A stretch of DNA of 64,000 nucleotides from Acheta domesticus (GCA_031308135.1 JAHLJT010003656.1:69272984-69336983), one strand, 5' to 3'; shown: positions 1-13,352, counted from the first letter of the stretch. A program made the numbers and translations. The notes: generated by a model not told the origin, from the sequence alone.

Positions 1-963
1 CACTCACAAATATAATCATGTTTACAAATTGCTGGTAATGTGCATATTAAAGATGTGAGAGATCTTTCAAAAATTACAATTATGTAATTTTTGAAAAAAC
101 AAAAAAACTCAAAATAAACTTTACGCTATACTAAAGAGTGTAATTAGCACTATCCGTTACAAACGTTTGAAGAAAAAAATTGCAGCCATATATGAGAAAA
201 TGGCCTTTGAACGTTTCTGGAAATGCCAAATTTTGAGCTACTTTTCACAGAAAACGGTTGTGTTTTCGAGAAACTTTACTTGACATTATTTAAAGCACAT
301 GTACTTATAAATATAATAATGTGAAAAAATCGCCGCTAATGTAAATATTATCGACGTAAGAAACACGCGAAAAATTTACATTTTGTAATTTTTGAACAAA
401 CCAACCTATAGAGCAATATGGCTTTTATGTCATCTGATAGAGTACATTTATCACTATCCTTACCATAAGTTTAAAGAAAAAATTGGAGGCGTTTTTGAGA
501 AATTCTTGTTTTTGTAATTTTTAAAAATTGCACATATTGCACGCAATATTGCCCGAAGACTACTAAAATTTTGAAAAACATTTACATGACCTTTATGAAA
601 GAACTCAATATTTAGAACAAATTTTATTTGAAGAAAAATTCTCTATCTTCAATTTTGTAGTTGGAGAAAAACGCCCAAAAATATTAAAACTTTCACAATT
701 TTCGAAAATTCAGTGTTATCCGTGAAAATCGGACTTATTCCATGTCAATAGGTGTATTTTACTCTATTCATACAAGAAATTTAAAGAAAAAATTTGGAGC
801 CGTTTTTGAGAATATTTTGAAAATCCTCGGGAGGCTTCATATAAAGTACCCCCAAATTTTGAAGATCTTTTTCAAAATCTCAAAGCTTTGACTAGAATCA
901 GATCGATCGGGGAATATCCATTTTGGAAGAAATCGTACGTATGGTTTAGGCGCTAGCAGTGTT

Positions 964-994
<31 letters not shown>

Positions 995-1273
995 GGACGG
1001 ACGGACAGACGGACGGACGGACAGACGGACGTTTTCCTTTCAATTGGGTTTTCGGTATCAAGAACCTAGAAAACAGGGTTTCTGGCTACATCACGTGTTA
1101 GAGGATTTTTTTTCTTACTTTAGCAACTGGTTTCATCCACTTACTCGTTTTCACGGCCCGGCAATTAATTTTTTTCCGCCGCAAATTGGCCATTTATTCG
1201 CGCAGCATTACATAACTTTCCCTATACTAAATATATCACTCCGTGTATACGTACGTATACGGGAAAGTAAAAA
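1..1273 (+). repeat. Family P 1.6-kb dispersed repeat, copy 1 (cut by window edge)
   Basis: This is the 3' four-fifths of a dispersed non-coding repeat that recurs at 13410-15000, 24813-26412 and 56393-57999. Shared blocks, in order, are an AT-rich body with many runs of A and T, a short ACGG/ACAG minisatellite (about 962-1034), a block reading CACGTGTTAG, and a terminal hairpin ending in the palindrome GTATACGTACGTATAC and then GGGAAAGTAAAAA. No transposase or reverse transcriptase is visible, so it looks non-autonomous. The left end lies before base 1. Confidence 0.85.
962..1034. repeat. ACGG/ACAG minisatellite inside family P copy 1
   Basis: Tandem tetranucleotides ACAG and ACGG run from about 962 to 1034. 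The same array is present but of different length in the other family P copies (around 13650-13682, 26142-26170 and 56650-56692), so it is part of the element and varies in copy number. Confidence 0.85.
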
Positions 1274-2267
1274 TGCGTTACGTCATAATCGTATTGATGA
1301 ATTTGATACGAAGAAGTGAGGTTCTGATCTTCAGAGATTTTTTTATTGTGAGTCAATTTACATTTATGTGGAAGATATTTTAAAAATTTGTATACTACTA
1401 CTTATTTCATAAAGATGCTTATTTTTGTCTTTAAATTAAACGTGAGACAGAAACACTTGCAATTTAGATTTTTCTTTAATGTCTGGAGTCTCTTGGAGAC
1501 GTGGCATCATCGTCAGTTTATTGCAATGAAACGAAACAAACATACGTATAGAATTTGACGTAAATATGTGCTTTCGCATACTCCTTTTAAATAGTTAGGA
1601 ATTTGTATTATTTGACAGTAAAAAATACCATCTTATACTTCTTTCTTAACAAAGACGCAGAGTAAATGAAACGTGTTATCAGCAAGACAGAATTTCTCTG
1701 AAAATTTATAATGTAATGGTACCGAATAAATTCCAACTGCGAATAAAAGAATATTTTCACGAAACACGACAAAGGACCGGTGGTGGCGCCAAGATTCTGT
1801 CCGAACTCCCGCTGGCCACCTCCCATTAGACACGCGCAGATGTCCGTGACGCTAGGGGCTGCGCTGTCCCTGACGGTGCTTTCCCGTGGCCCCCCTCGCC
1901 CACCTCCTCCCTTGAGATTCTCATGTTCTTCCCCTGGCCAAAAATTACTACCCCTGTTTGCAACCGATTGAAGTGAGAGGGAACGAGTGGAAATTTCTCG
2001 CTCAGTTCTCGGCTCAAAAACCTCCGATGATTGGACAAAATTATTTTGCGGCGCACTAACCTTTCGCCAATAACTACCAAGCTTAAAAGGAATTCTGGAA
2101 AATTCTAGAACATTTTGGGTGAATTTGGTGGGGGAAGAGAGGCTGGAAAGACATCGTGAGCACTGCGCCAAAAAAGAACGTACGAGGCAGTCAAGAAGGG
2201 AGGTCGTGTTCGCTGCGGCATCGTGATTCGTGGCGCCGGCGAGATAATTTTTTTCTAAGTCTTGATT
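1274..2267. other. Intergenic, no recognisable gene
   Basis: Moderately GC-rich around 1780-1960. A 187-codon minus-strand frame spans 1608-2171, but its product (Gly/Arg-rich stretch, no domain I know) looks fortuitous. I see no splice structure, motif or homology. Confidence 0.4.
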
Positions 2268-3046
2268 TGTAAGAGAAAGCTAGTTCGTTAGGGGGAAATA
2301 TGTGCCCAGCCTCCGAATATCAGTTGGACGTGAATTTCAGACGCCTATTTTTAGTCAGGATAGCGGAGAGAAAGTGCTTTATGCGAAACTCGTGCCTGAA
2401 CGCATTATACTGGAGTGATAAGATCATTTATGGACTTGTAGCGATCTTCAGAGTGCGGAGTGAGGGTTGCTTCCGGGACGCGAGGACTGAAAATACAGAA
2501 GCCATTGTGTCAGGCGCGTGAACATTATCTGCTGGCGATTAGCTGTGAGTGAGCTGCGCTGTGCCTCTGCCGGTCCACCCCGTCACAGCGATACCTGGTC
2601 GAGCCGCCTTCGCCGGCCCCCTTTTGTCGCCTGCCCCTCCCCTCCGGGCAGTACACAGCGCGCGGCATCCGAGACCACTGCAGCTTGGAGAAGAGGTCGT
2701 TCAACCCACTGGCTGGTTTCGTAAGTTAATTCGTTGCTGCTGTTTTGCGCCCTTCAGGCGCCTCCATGATCAAAGGGAACGAACTTTTGGAAAGAGGAAT
2801 TAGCATTGACTTTTGATCAGACGGAGAAACTAAGATTTTCGGCCGCTCTTCGCCGTCAAGAGAGAATCGGCGTAAATTTATGTTAAATTTTGTATCAGTG
2901 TTATTTTTCTTTGTGTGAGTAATTTTGGAATTGGGGAGAAGGAGAGCATGCTCGCCGATTCTAGTGGTATTACCATGACCTCATTACTGAATAAATGCCA
3001 CTTATTTTGTTAACCTGATTACAAGACTTTCATTTTCACCGAACAA
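2268..3046 (+). other. GC-rich, LTR-like sequence (unproven)
   Basis: A GC-rich block (about 2480-2720) is followed by an AT-rich tail with AATAAA near 2989, then a run ending TTCACCGAACA and an adjacent TGG that could be a primer-binding start. This is the layout of a solo LTR, or of a 5' UTR with a fortuitous polyA signal. No target duplication or partner LTR is seen here. Confidence 0.22.
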
Positions 3047-3349
3047 TGGCTTCCACCATCATTAAAATTTTCAGCACACCTTTTTACCTACTGAGCTAAC
3101 CGGCAGCTAAGTCGTCTGACGTCCCAGCACAACGACCCTACTGTCGCAATAATAAATTTATATTTCCTATGGAAATGAGAATGAGCAGTACACAAAATAA
3201 ATGAAATCAATTTAGTTTTGCTTATTCATTTACAAACAATTTTTTACACTCATCATAGAGTTCACTATGCAGGTCAAAAAGAAAGTGTACAATAGAGTAC
3301 ACTATTGAAAAAGAACAAAAGAGGACATCTAAATTGGCATCGAATTGGT

Positions 3350-4030
3350 AACTTAACCGAAACCCTCCCAAATGTATTACCAAAACCTATATCCTGCAAC
3401 ACCCCATGCATCCCATGCCTCTCCCCTCTACCTATCACTTACTCCCCTCACAAGGGCAGAGCATAACGCCTTTTTTCCTTGCCTTGAAGTTCTACTGAAC
3501 CCCTCCTAACCTGGAAAGCCCAAATCCATTCGCGCCTAAGCCTAGCCTATTCCTGCCATTGCCAACTCTATCCTTTTATTGATAGAAAGTCATCCCTCAA
3601 CCGAAGGACCACCTCTAAAAGTCGCTAGTCTTCTCTGCAATCACATACGCAGAATCGAAATGGTTTGGTGCAGCCCCCACAACAACCAAACACTTCCAAA
3701 CCCTACTATATAAAGTCCTCTGCTCCGATTTGGATGTCTCACGGTACATTTCATATGCGCAAATTCCCAAAGACACCGAAATTCTCTTACCTCCTACATC
3801 TTCCGCCTCTCTGAGAGATTTTTCAACAAGCTTAATCTCTTTCTAGCCCCTGTTTTCTTTATAAAAATCCACTAACCCTCATCTTTACCGCAATTTTTCT
3901 AGATTCCCCAAAGATAAATGCTGCCGTTCGTAACTCCTTTTCTATCTTCTCCACATCCAAAAGTCCCTTTAATCCCACTTATTTCACAAATCACCAGCTA
4001 AAAGTCTTAAGCGTTTCTCCATAATTTCCT
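3350..4030. other. Strand-asymmetric C/T-rich stretch
   Basis: For nearly 700 bases the plus strand is strongly pyrimidine-biased, with many CCC and CTCC runs and few G. No open frame of note on either strand. It resembles in texture the C-rich repeat at 48135-48930 but I could not align them. Confidence 0.45.
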
Positions 4031-7000
4031 TCCCATCGAGGAGCCCAGTGGCGACATCCTCTCATTTTTTATTAATTTGTACATCCGTACCGAATGGTAT
4101 CACAGCAGTACTGTAAAGTGGCTATACCATATATGACACATTTAATGAAAAAATTGAAAAAGAACTGAAAGGTTTTTTACAAAAACCAAACCAGTCCAAA
4201 TTCGATATTTTTCAGGAGGCACAAAAACTGCACACTATTGAAGTGAATAGTGGTAAATTGATGATTTTTATATTTAGATGCTTTTTGTGTTAGAATAGTG
4301 TTTTGAGAATTTTGTTTTAGATAATTTGGTACTCGACTTACAAATAAATATGAAAAGTATTCTGGACTGGTGTGGTTATTGCAGAATTACTATTTGAAAT
4401 CTTTTACAAAAAAAAGTTTATTGTCAATAAAATGATAACAAAAAATTGGCAGTAAAATATGACATATTGGGAGAAATACACAAATTATAAAAATAATATT
4501 ATTCAGTTACAAAGTTCAGTCGCCTTGTTGAAATTTTGAAACTAATTACTATTCATCACATCTATCACTATTGTCATCTTCTATTTCAATATTCTGTCGA
4601 TTATCAATATGCTGTCCAATTCCGTGAGACTCTTCAGCAGAGCCATAAAAATATCATTGATTTGGTTGTGTAAGGTACTGAATAAGAACATGAGGGTCTT
4701 GAATTTTAACTGATCTGAAGACGGGGTTCCTGTCATAGAGATTTCAAGAACGAGAGAATTGTTAGGTTTGTGGGAGTTTTTCCCCCCAACAATATAATTT
4801 CTCCATGGACCAGTGTAAGACTTTTTCAACGTAACGCATGTTTATTTTTCATCTATCTCAATCATTCTGTTCCAGTTTAAGTCGGGGCTTTGGGCTTAAA
4901 CAAACACAGCTTCAAGTAGCTCCTTTCATATTTTAAAATCGATAGAAAGCATGATTGTAAGGCTCGGAAAGTTTCCATCAAGAACGAAACAACGTAAAAT
5001 ACACACTGTGAATGTAGGATGAGAGAAATATTTCATAAACGTCAAATTCAAGAAATGAACGAAGTTTCTCGGTATTGCATTGACTTAAAACGTATACAAT
5101 GCTATCAACTATGTTGCAAGATCGGCTCAACAGTATTGCAATTTTACCCTTTTATAGCGATATGACCGACAAAATCGATTAGCAATAACTGTTAAATGAG
5201 TTTATATAAAAAATGCAAAGCGTGGCACTGCGTTTTCATTGCAAAAATGAACTCTATTGTAGTTACATTAAATAAATGTAATAACAAATTGATGAGAAAA
5301 GTATGAAAAAATCTGTTGTATTTATCCCTTCATATTCATTTTCGAAAGATGGTGAAGGGGGAGGAGGACCCCTACCCGGGTCAACTTCCCACTCGAACTT
5401 AACACCAATCGCCGGCCCTGAGCATAAATACCTATTTTGCTCACAATGACCGTTATTGTATCTTCCCAAAGTATTGACGTTTCTTTTTGGGGACACCGGT
5501 ACGTATATGGAGCCATCAAGACTTTTGTGTTGCGCGAGGCCACTTCACAAGATTCGAGCGACATTGGAGAAGAGGCGATGGCCGATAAGGCTGCAGACTT
5601 CGGTCGAAGACACGCGGTCATTGAGTCATATCACGAGGGTTTCCCTCCGCTATACCTCTAGCGTCAGCTGCACAAGCGAACAAGTGAATGAATATATGTC
5701 ATCAAGATAAGAATCATTAGCAGCAGCTGGATGACATGAAATGATTCAGAGATGGCTATTGTACGTGAAAGTGCAGTTTTATACATAGTGTACTTCCCTA
5801 TGCCTCTGACAAATCATGTCTCCCCCACACCGACATTTCATTATTTATGCTCTTCTTTCACGTTCACATTATTTACAGAATCTTGCTGATGATGTTTCTC
5901 ATCAAAATGCCACAAGTGACATGCGAGAGGAGATCGTGTTAGATAGTGACTAAGAGCCGGAAGTGGGGTTGCACTTATATATTGAATTTTAGATACGATT
6001 GAATTTCTAATCTAATCTTCGACAAAACGTTATATTGATGACCGTCAAAGTGGGCCTCTAAAAGTCATCGATATGTTTGATTAACTACATATGGAAGTGA
6101 ACAGTACAAGTGATTATTGTACATGATCTTTCAGAAATGTGAGGAAACAATTTTTCTATCTTGTAGCACCGACTTTTAGTGTGCAGAAACTAAGATTTTT
6201 CTATTTTGTAACAGCGACTTTTTTCAATTCATTAGGTTGTTTTTCCAAAACGATACTTCCTTATGAAGGATCACGAGTGTAAATTAAACCAGTGGAAGGC
6301 TCTATGTCCCCATCGTATTTCTCTTCAAGCTGAATGGTTGCGACAGATGTTATGCAGGTTCCACTGCCAAGGGGTTAGCAAACAAATTTCACACTTACTT
6401 TTGAAAGTGAGCACTCGTGTATGACCATTACGGTCCTCACAATAGATTTGCCGAATAGTTTTCTTGGTCTTGAAGAATAGACGGAGGGTGACAAGCGTTC
6501 AGCATACAGAGCAACATATCGACTCAAAGCGGAGAGAGAAGGAAGACTTAATTAGCTGCGGCGGACTTCTGCCAAGGCGAATTAGGCAGCTGCCCAGGGC
6601 GCACTATCAGAGTGGAACTCCTGCTTTAGATCGAAAAAATTCATATTGTGGACACAGGACGCGGATAATGTTGTGTGGTCCCAGTTTTCTATCGTCGCTT
6701 TCCCTTCGACTTACCGTATATTTATCTGGTAAATATTCGTGATCATCTGATGTAGAAGATTCTGAATTGATTCACGGGATATTGGATGACTTGGTATGGG
6801 AGGTTATAGGTAATCATAGGTGGGTAAATGTTGGCGAAAGTAACGTGCTGAATAAACTTAAACACTTTTAATTACATAATCATTGATTTACGGGATTTGA
6901 ATTACATAGTCATTAGAAGCCTGCTTAAGAAGAATGAACAAAGTACAAAACCTCATATTTTTCACTGGAAAACATAGTTTTTATAATAATGCACTTTGCA

Positions 7001-8606
7001 ATCTGTTCACATAGGTTTATTCACAACGCGGTTATAACTTTTACCATATTTCATCAGTGCATTTACAAGTTGATCATACATTCATACGTCACACGTGTGC
7101 GTCACAGGTGTTATGTCACACGTCACACTTGTCATACGTTACACATTCCTCATGAAGTAGCGTCATTCAAATACGTACTCGATTTGCGAGCAACTCTCCA
7201 CGTACACCTGATCGTCGTTTCAACGTCGTATTATTACCCATCGAAACATTGTCGATGCATTACTTCTCATCGAAACATTGAGACAGTTAAAAATGATGGA
7301 CAGCGGCGATCGCTTCTGCGACACTGTGTATCACAGTGTCGGCCTCAAAGAACTCGGGCTCCCACATCATGCCGGATGACATCTTAAATTAAGACACGGC
7401 AGTTTCGTCATTGTCCCGCAAAATCAGGTTTTCAAGAACTACTCTTTGAATTCCGGAAACAAGTAAACATGAATGAAACTATTGGTATTCGATGCAATAA
7501 AAGCATCCTGACGCAAAGTGTCGGACGACTATCGGGAATCGGCGGTAGTGACGTCAATGTACGATCTCGATATAATATCGCATACTTATCCCACCAATTC
7601 CCTCTTGAGGTCCGGCTCGTCTCAAGTATACAATTTTTCACGTAACAGCAGTTTAATTCTTGAGAATGAGATAAAAATGATAACTAGGTTAAACTAATGG
7701 TTCTAAAACAGCACGTACTTTCTTGCAATATTGTTAACAGCTGTGTAATATAGTATGACAATTTCTATTATACACTTCAATTACCATTTGAAAAATTCTT
7801 AAACAAACGAATCGTGAAAAATACAAATATTTTTTTAAAAATTCGAACGTTTAAACGAAAACAGCTTTATGCCATTGAATTCATTGTTTCCACGTTCTAC
7901 ATACTTCTACCAACGATGCGCGTTTCTTATTTTAGCCGTAAATAAAATAATTAGTTTATACTAACACGAACGAACTGCGGCCTTCATTATCGCCTTATCA
8001 TCAGTGAGGTGTTAAAACAATGTTTTGCAACATGCAACAATGATGGGTAATTCGTATGTGATACAACATTTTGCAAATTAGCATTGTTGATATTCCTGGC
8101 AAGAAAATGAAAATAGATACAAAAATATAATAATTAAATATATTGTTACATATTCATCAAATTACTATGTTTTTACACACATTACTCTTCATTCTCACAT
8201 CTTATTACGCAAACCGAAATTATCCATTCGTTTTTACATTTATCTCAATTAAAGGTCGCAATTTACAATAGGTTTTAAATAAAAAATAAATTTGTTATAA
8301 AAGATTAATTTGCGAACGTATAAAAAACCTCGAATGTATGAAACAAAGAAATATGAAATAATGTACAAATTCTAACTTACGAAGCATCCTGCTGGAATTA
8401 CCTCTAATACGTTGACGAAGCGCAGTCAATTGGGAGCGGGCTATTAGGTTTGTCACGAAATTATAGAAAAACTACTCATATTTCGAAAAGTTCAACATGA
8501 TCTTATTTGAAGATCTGTTTTTTATGAACACATTTCATTAAGAAAAATTGTATCTTTACAATTGAAGTTGTAGGAAAACGCTGAAAATATTTTAATCGTC
8601 TCCTAT
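4031..8606. other. Intergenic, nothing recognised
   Basis: AT-rich DNA. Frames up to 132 codons (for example 6989-7387) lack recognisable domains and have unlikely composition. Around 7085-7150 there is a cluster of GTCACACGT-like words, and at 7693 an isolated copy of the ACTARTGGT terminal motif discussed for family P. I can support no gene. Confidence 0.4.
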
Positions 8607-8975
8607 ATTATTTCAGTAGCATACCTTTCCTTTGCGGCTCTCACATGCAACCAGTCTTTATAAATGAGGTCTCTAAAGAAAGAAAATTTTACGGAGACGT
8701 GACGAATTGCACTTTGAAAATATGAAGGATTTGTTTAAAAACGCATTTAAATATTCATGTCAAATGCAATCCGCAATACTTGACAATGTTTTCGAATCTA
8801 TATCGTTAAATAACTCCCAAGCAAAGCGCTCTAGAGCCTTAAAAACTAAAATATTGAGTCCAAAGGCCTCAAACAGACGTTTTTCACACCATAATCTACA
8901 AAATGAGAGATTCTTGGACGTTCAATTAAACTTTGGGTTTTGCGCTTCAATATTACCATTGCCGCCTAAATATTT
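8607..8975 (+). repeat. Dispersed repeat Q, copy 1
   Basis: This segment aligns by eye with 10902-11260 in the same orientation. Shared landmarks are TCCTATATNATTTCAGTAG, a TCTCTAAAGAAAGA block, GACGAATTGCACTTT, and CACACCATAATCTACA. A 120-codon frame at 8707-9069 is not preserved in the second copy, so it is not evidence of a gene. Confidence 0.65.
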
Positions 8976-9359
8976 CAGCCCTTGTTGCTGGCAGACATTT
9001 TTAGACGACACGCTTAGAAGGCTTAGATTCCTCCATCTTATATTTATACTTTTGGTTTGTGCATTCTGACGAGGTTTATTTGCATAATCATTAATTCAAG
9101 ATTTGCTCTCCTGCAACAACTGGAAGTACTATTATAGCTGCTTGAAGATTGTTTCTTATGCATGCAGTGAAACCATTAACTTAAAGTTTTGCCATGGTCT
9201 ATAAGTGCTGTATACCTAATTGTGAAGGGATGTGGGTGTACGGTGACGAATGAAAACTGTGTTTGTGTTTTACCTGTACCAGCATTTTCGTTATCGGTAG
9301 TGATTCGATGAAATTTTCAAGTCAGCGGGTTCAGACACATAGCTTTCTGAAAAGTAAAA

Positions 9360-10187
9360 AACTAAAATGTTTTGGGACTGTTACGAAAATCTAAGAGCTA
9401 ACTGTCAAAGAATATTGAATAATTACTTCAAATGTGTTTAAGGAAGTGTTGTGAATTGTTCCAAGAAAACTCTCCATCAGACTGAATAAATATTTATTGA
9501 AAATTTCTTTTAAACATGAATTACATTGTTTTTTATTTTTATTTGATATTGTGTTAGTACATTGCAAGTTATCTTTCTTCCTTTTTAAACAAATAAACAC
9601 GTTTCGTTAACAACTTTCCCCCCTTAAAATGGAAATAGAAGGATAGGGATGGGTATGGGGTTCTCACACGGGGACACGGAAGTAGTAGGGGAAAACTTGT
9701 GCTATGGCACAAAACAAAGAACGAACTTTTAAATTAGCTAAAGTAAAATAGCTTGAAATAAATGAAAAACAAAAATCAAAAGGCGCTATCCTCCAATACT
9801 TTGTGAATAAATTTAAAAAAGCAACTAAATTAAAAATTTTAGAAAGAATACTGCATGCCAATCGAAAACTACCAACGATCGCAGTCCAAACGCACGATTT
9901 AAATGTTGGAGGTATCTGGAAGAATGTACACCAACGCCCGGCTGCAAACTCATAATGTAAATATACACCATTTGATATTAAACTCATGGTGACGGTTCAT
10001 TAAGATATTCAATGCGCAAACACCGTTTGAGCAATATTCCCAAGTATCGAAGTGAAGTCTAAGCCTACTAAATTGTTTCTAATGGTAACAAATGGTATTT
10101 GGTATTCAAAGGTGAAAATATTAGTTTGATTTTTTGGGGGGACTCGGAATTGCTTTTCTGAGTAACAGCGCAGAAAATAATCCGAGT
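9360..10187 (-). repeat. Dispersed repeat T, copy 1 (inverted relative to 44511-45240)
   Basis: The reverse complement of this block matches 44511-45240 over long stretches. One is the run TTTAGTAGGCTTARACTTCA followed by the CACTTCGATAC word, and another the TTTGGACTGCGA word. Sub-blocks occur in a different order in the two copies. The right boundary is the 5' edge of a SINE at about 10188. Small minus-strand frames here (9664-9987) carry no recognisable domain. Confidence 0.65.
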
Positions 10188-10502
10188 GACTGCCGGAGCA
10201 GTATCCTAACTTACGGGCCAGGGACCGCGCGCGATCTTTCTTTCCCCTTTCTTGCCCTACCCCTTACTCTGACACACGCTATCACACATGCCGGGAGGCC
10301 GATCGGAGCTCGTCCCGCCTTAGATGGTGCCCCGCTGGTGGAGATACCTGGTTGGGGAAACGCCCCTTAGCCGACGGAAGATCAGCGCCAGATCTCGGGA
10401 GGGAAGATCTCCGCCACCTCCCGACGAAAAACATGACTTCACTTGCGGGACTAATGACCTTAGCAGTTGATGCGCCTGGAATCATTAACAATCGATCAAT
10501 CA
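10188..10502 (+). repeat. tRNA-derived SINE (family S), 5'-truncated copy
   Basis: Carries the family S body: a GGAGCAG-CCTAAC block, GGGCCAGGGACCGCGCGCGA, a C/T-rich middle, then CGGGAGG, and a 3' end with TTAACAATCGATCAATCATC. It lacks the tRNA-like head seen in the copies at 29950 and 47562. Simple CAAT/AATC repeats at the 3' end are typical of insect SINE tails. Confidence 0.8.
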
Positions 10503-10901
10503 TCGAAGGGCATCATGGAGCATTCAAATAACTGTCGAGTCGTGTCATCCCGTTCCTCCAAATATGATGTCCTCGTTCTCAGAGAGGAGAGGTTGGTTTC
10601 CCTCGTGTGGACGGCCGTTTCTTTCGTCACGATGGAATCAAGGGGATCTGAAACAAATAAAAAATAACAAAAATGTTTTAAAAAATTAAAACAGTATGAC
10701 AGTAATGAGTGGAACATAAAATGGAAAAATGCTGTAAGACAAGCCCTGAAATATAAACACAGAGAAAAGGAAAACATTGAAAGACCCAGAAAAAAGAAAT
10801 GAGGCTCGAACAAGCAGCGTACTTCATTCGTAAAGCAAAATACTGATGTTATTTATTTTATTATTGCGATAATTATTACTGTAAGTCACTTCAACTTCAT
10901 T

Positions 10902-11260
10902 AATCCTCTCCTATATAATTTCAGTAGTATAAATGAGAGTTGCGGCACGCATCCCATCTTTATAAATAAGTTCTCTAAAGAAAGAGAATTTCACGGAAAC
11001 TTGACGAATTGCACTTTAATTTTAAAATATAAAGGATTTGTTGAAAAGAAACGCATCTAAATATTCATATCAAATGCAACCCGCAACACCCGGGCAGCTG
11101 TTGAAATCTATAATATCTATAATATATAGTTATATAACTCCAAAACGAAGAGTTCTATGACCATAAAATCTTGACTTTTGAGGTCAAAGGCCTTACACCA
11201 TAATCTACAGGATAAGATATTCTGGGACATTCTTTTATATTTTTGCTGATTCGGCGTTTC
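10902..11260 (+). repeat. Dispersed repeat Q, copy 2
   Basis: Second copy of the sequence at 8607-8975, about 2.3 kb downstream in direct orientation, with several indels. Between the two copies lie repeat T and a SINE. Confidence 0.65.
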
Positions 11261-11324
11261 TCGATTCTACCCCCACCTGTTCAGAGACGTGCAGAATCTG
11301 CAACTCTTAAGTGAAAGTAAACTA

Positions 11325-11475
11325 ATTATAGTCGACTCTGATTATAGTGAACTCGGACATAGTGAACCCTCCGTTATAGTGAACTTAAGTAACTTGTCCC
11401 GTTTCACTTACATTACAAATAAGCATAAGAAAATTCTATTATAATGAACCTGAACCTCAGCTATAGTGAATGTAG
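11325..11475. repeat. Fragment with ATAGTGAAC repeats, pogo/Tigger-like terminus
   Basis: The word TATAGTGAAC or a close variant occurs at least five times in about 150 bases, including CTCCGTTATAGTGAACTT. Repeated ATAGTGAAC/CTCCGTTATAG words are typical of the ends of pogo/Tigger-type DNA transposons. No transposase is nearby and no opposite terminus was found. Confidence 0.4.
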
Positions 11476-12039
11476 GAAATAAGTCTTGGAAATTAATTGA
11501 ATCTCGTATGTTATTATTAGACCTAGGACCTAGGACCTTAGACTTGGACAAATGCCTATTTTTTTTCTTTCGAATGTTGTGTTGCAGATGTTTACGAATC
11601 ATGAAAAATATATCTACTAAAAGCATCTAATAGTGTCTAAATTGACCTAAAAGGTCGGTTGATGTCTATTTTAATGTTTTTGTTTCCTAAAACTGCCTAA
11701 AATAAGTAATTTTCAAGAATTATCATATTTTAATTCATTTTTTTTTAATTTGTTAAACGGAAACGCAAATACTTCCTCGAAACGCAAAAGTTATCTGATC
11801 GAATACGCAATTGACTACGCACCGAAATCTCTCACCCAACACACCTAACACAAGGAGCTCTGCAAGTCAACTTAAAAAGGATGTTTCGCCCTCGTCTCCG
11901 ATCAGCACACACTTCTTAAGGCAATTGTACCCATTCCTGGTGCAGCTGCGCTTTTGGCTGGTTCAGGCTGTAGCTTCATAACAGTCGCCTTGTACAAAAT
12001 TAGTTACGTGCATTTCAGAGACTTGAAATGCACGTGTTA

Positions 12040-12433
12040 ATAGTTGCGACAGCGGGCGCGTGCTGAAAGGAAGCCTCGCAGAACAAAGGTCTATATTTGG
12101 GCGACGAGGAAACCTGCGCCCGCGCTGGGCTGGGGCAGCAACCCAGCGGAGCCACCGGACGTGCGTTGCCACGGGGGCAGGCTTGTGAACCCCGTCGACA
12201 CGCTGGTCCGAGAATTGCGGCTGGCGGAAGCGGCGATATGACACAATTCCTAGCCGGGCCAGAAGATATTTAGGCACGCCCCGGACGAAACTCCTTCTGT
12301 TTCTTGGGCTCGTCCGTAGGACGTCGTGTGTGGGGTGCGCGGTTCGTGGCACGTCGATGTGCAGCCTACGGCGGCAAGGGAATGAAGCCGGCGCGCATGC
12401 ATCGTGACGTGAGGCAAGCGGTCGTGGTGACCG
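12040..12433 (+). promoter_or_regulatory. CpG-rich block: candidate promoter and non-coding first exon of the golgin-97 gene
   Basis: A sharply bounded GC- and CpG-rich segment in AT-rich surroundings ends in a good splice donor, ACCG|GTAAAG, at 12433/12434. The next plausible plus-strand acceptor attached to a gene is GTGTTTCAG|ATAAAG at 18425/18426, just before the golgin-97 start codon. A second GC-rich patch lies at about 12555-12650. The promoter assignment is inference from position, composition and the donor; I see no unambiguous core promoter element. Confidence 0.4.
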
Positions 12434-13133
12434 GTAAAGTTCCTTCTAGTTACGGTTGGTTATTCCATCCATCGTAAATTTTAGGGATTTCAGGTGTCGT
12501 TGCGCATTGTGAATAAGTATTCAATATTTTACAACCGTTCACGTCTGTGTATTCTTGTAACGGCCCCGGCCATGACGCCACAAGGCTTATCGCCGCGGCG
12601 CGTCGTCTGTAATCCAGGCGAGGAAAGGCAGCTTAGGCAAAATCCTACTGTCGGAGAGGCGAAGCTTACTTAATGCGATCCAATGGTTAAATGAGTCGAG
12701 TGGTACAAGTTTTGTTTTGAGGGGAGGAGCGAAAAGTTATTAAAGTGCGCATACGAATGTGACTAAATTTATGTTTGCACCTATAAATCTGTGTCAGTGA
12801 AAAGTTCATTTTCAGCTTTCAAAATTATTTTTAACCGATAAAAATCACACCCTTCCTGTGGGAATTTTTTAGAAAATATTGTTTATATACTATACTGATA
12901 ATTACGAAAGTGAATAAAATAATTTCCTTGTGGTCTCTCTCATAAATGTCAAAATACGTTACTTTCCTGCATAATAAAAAATGCATAAACATTTGGTGAT
13001 CAGTTTTAGATGTCAAAAACATAACCTTTTAATGTCTAATATTTTTGCCTGCTTTTGTCATTTTGTAATCTATTTTAAGCACCTAAAACGTAACTTTTCA
13101 TGCATAATAGAACCTAACACATCCATTGGTGTA

Positions 13134-13352
13134 GCATGTTGTGGGCCTTAGGGTCCTACTCCCGCATTCGACTGGCATTGATCGGAGAAACCACAGCCGC
13201 TAGAATTCTTTCAGGCAGGGGTTGAAACTAACCTTGCTATGCGGCTAATGTTGACAATCGCAACGTCGGGACTCGAACCTTAGGACCTCTCTGTCAATAA
13301 CGCTGTAGAGGCAACGGTAATCCTGCCACTGAGGTATGGCGAACCCTTAGTC
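13134..13352 (-). repeat. tRNA-derived SINE (family S), head portion, minus strand
   Basis: Read on the minus strand this gives a tRNA-like head: box A-like CCTCAGTGGCAGG, then box B-like AGGTTCGAGTCCC. The body words GAATTCTAGCGGCTG and GTGGTTTCTCCGATCAATGC follow, the same as in the other family S copies. It stops before the GCGCGCGA block, so it is 3'-truncated. Confidence 0.8.

Noticed and set aside
1608..2171. 187-codon minus-strand frame
   Set aside because: No domain, Gly/Arg-rich, overlaps other long frames in both strands of GC-rich DNA, no splice signals.
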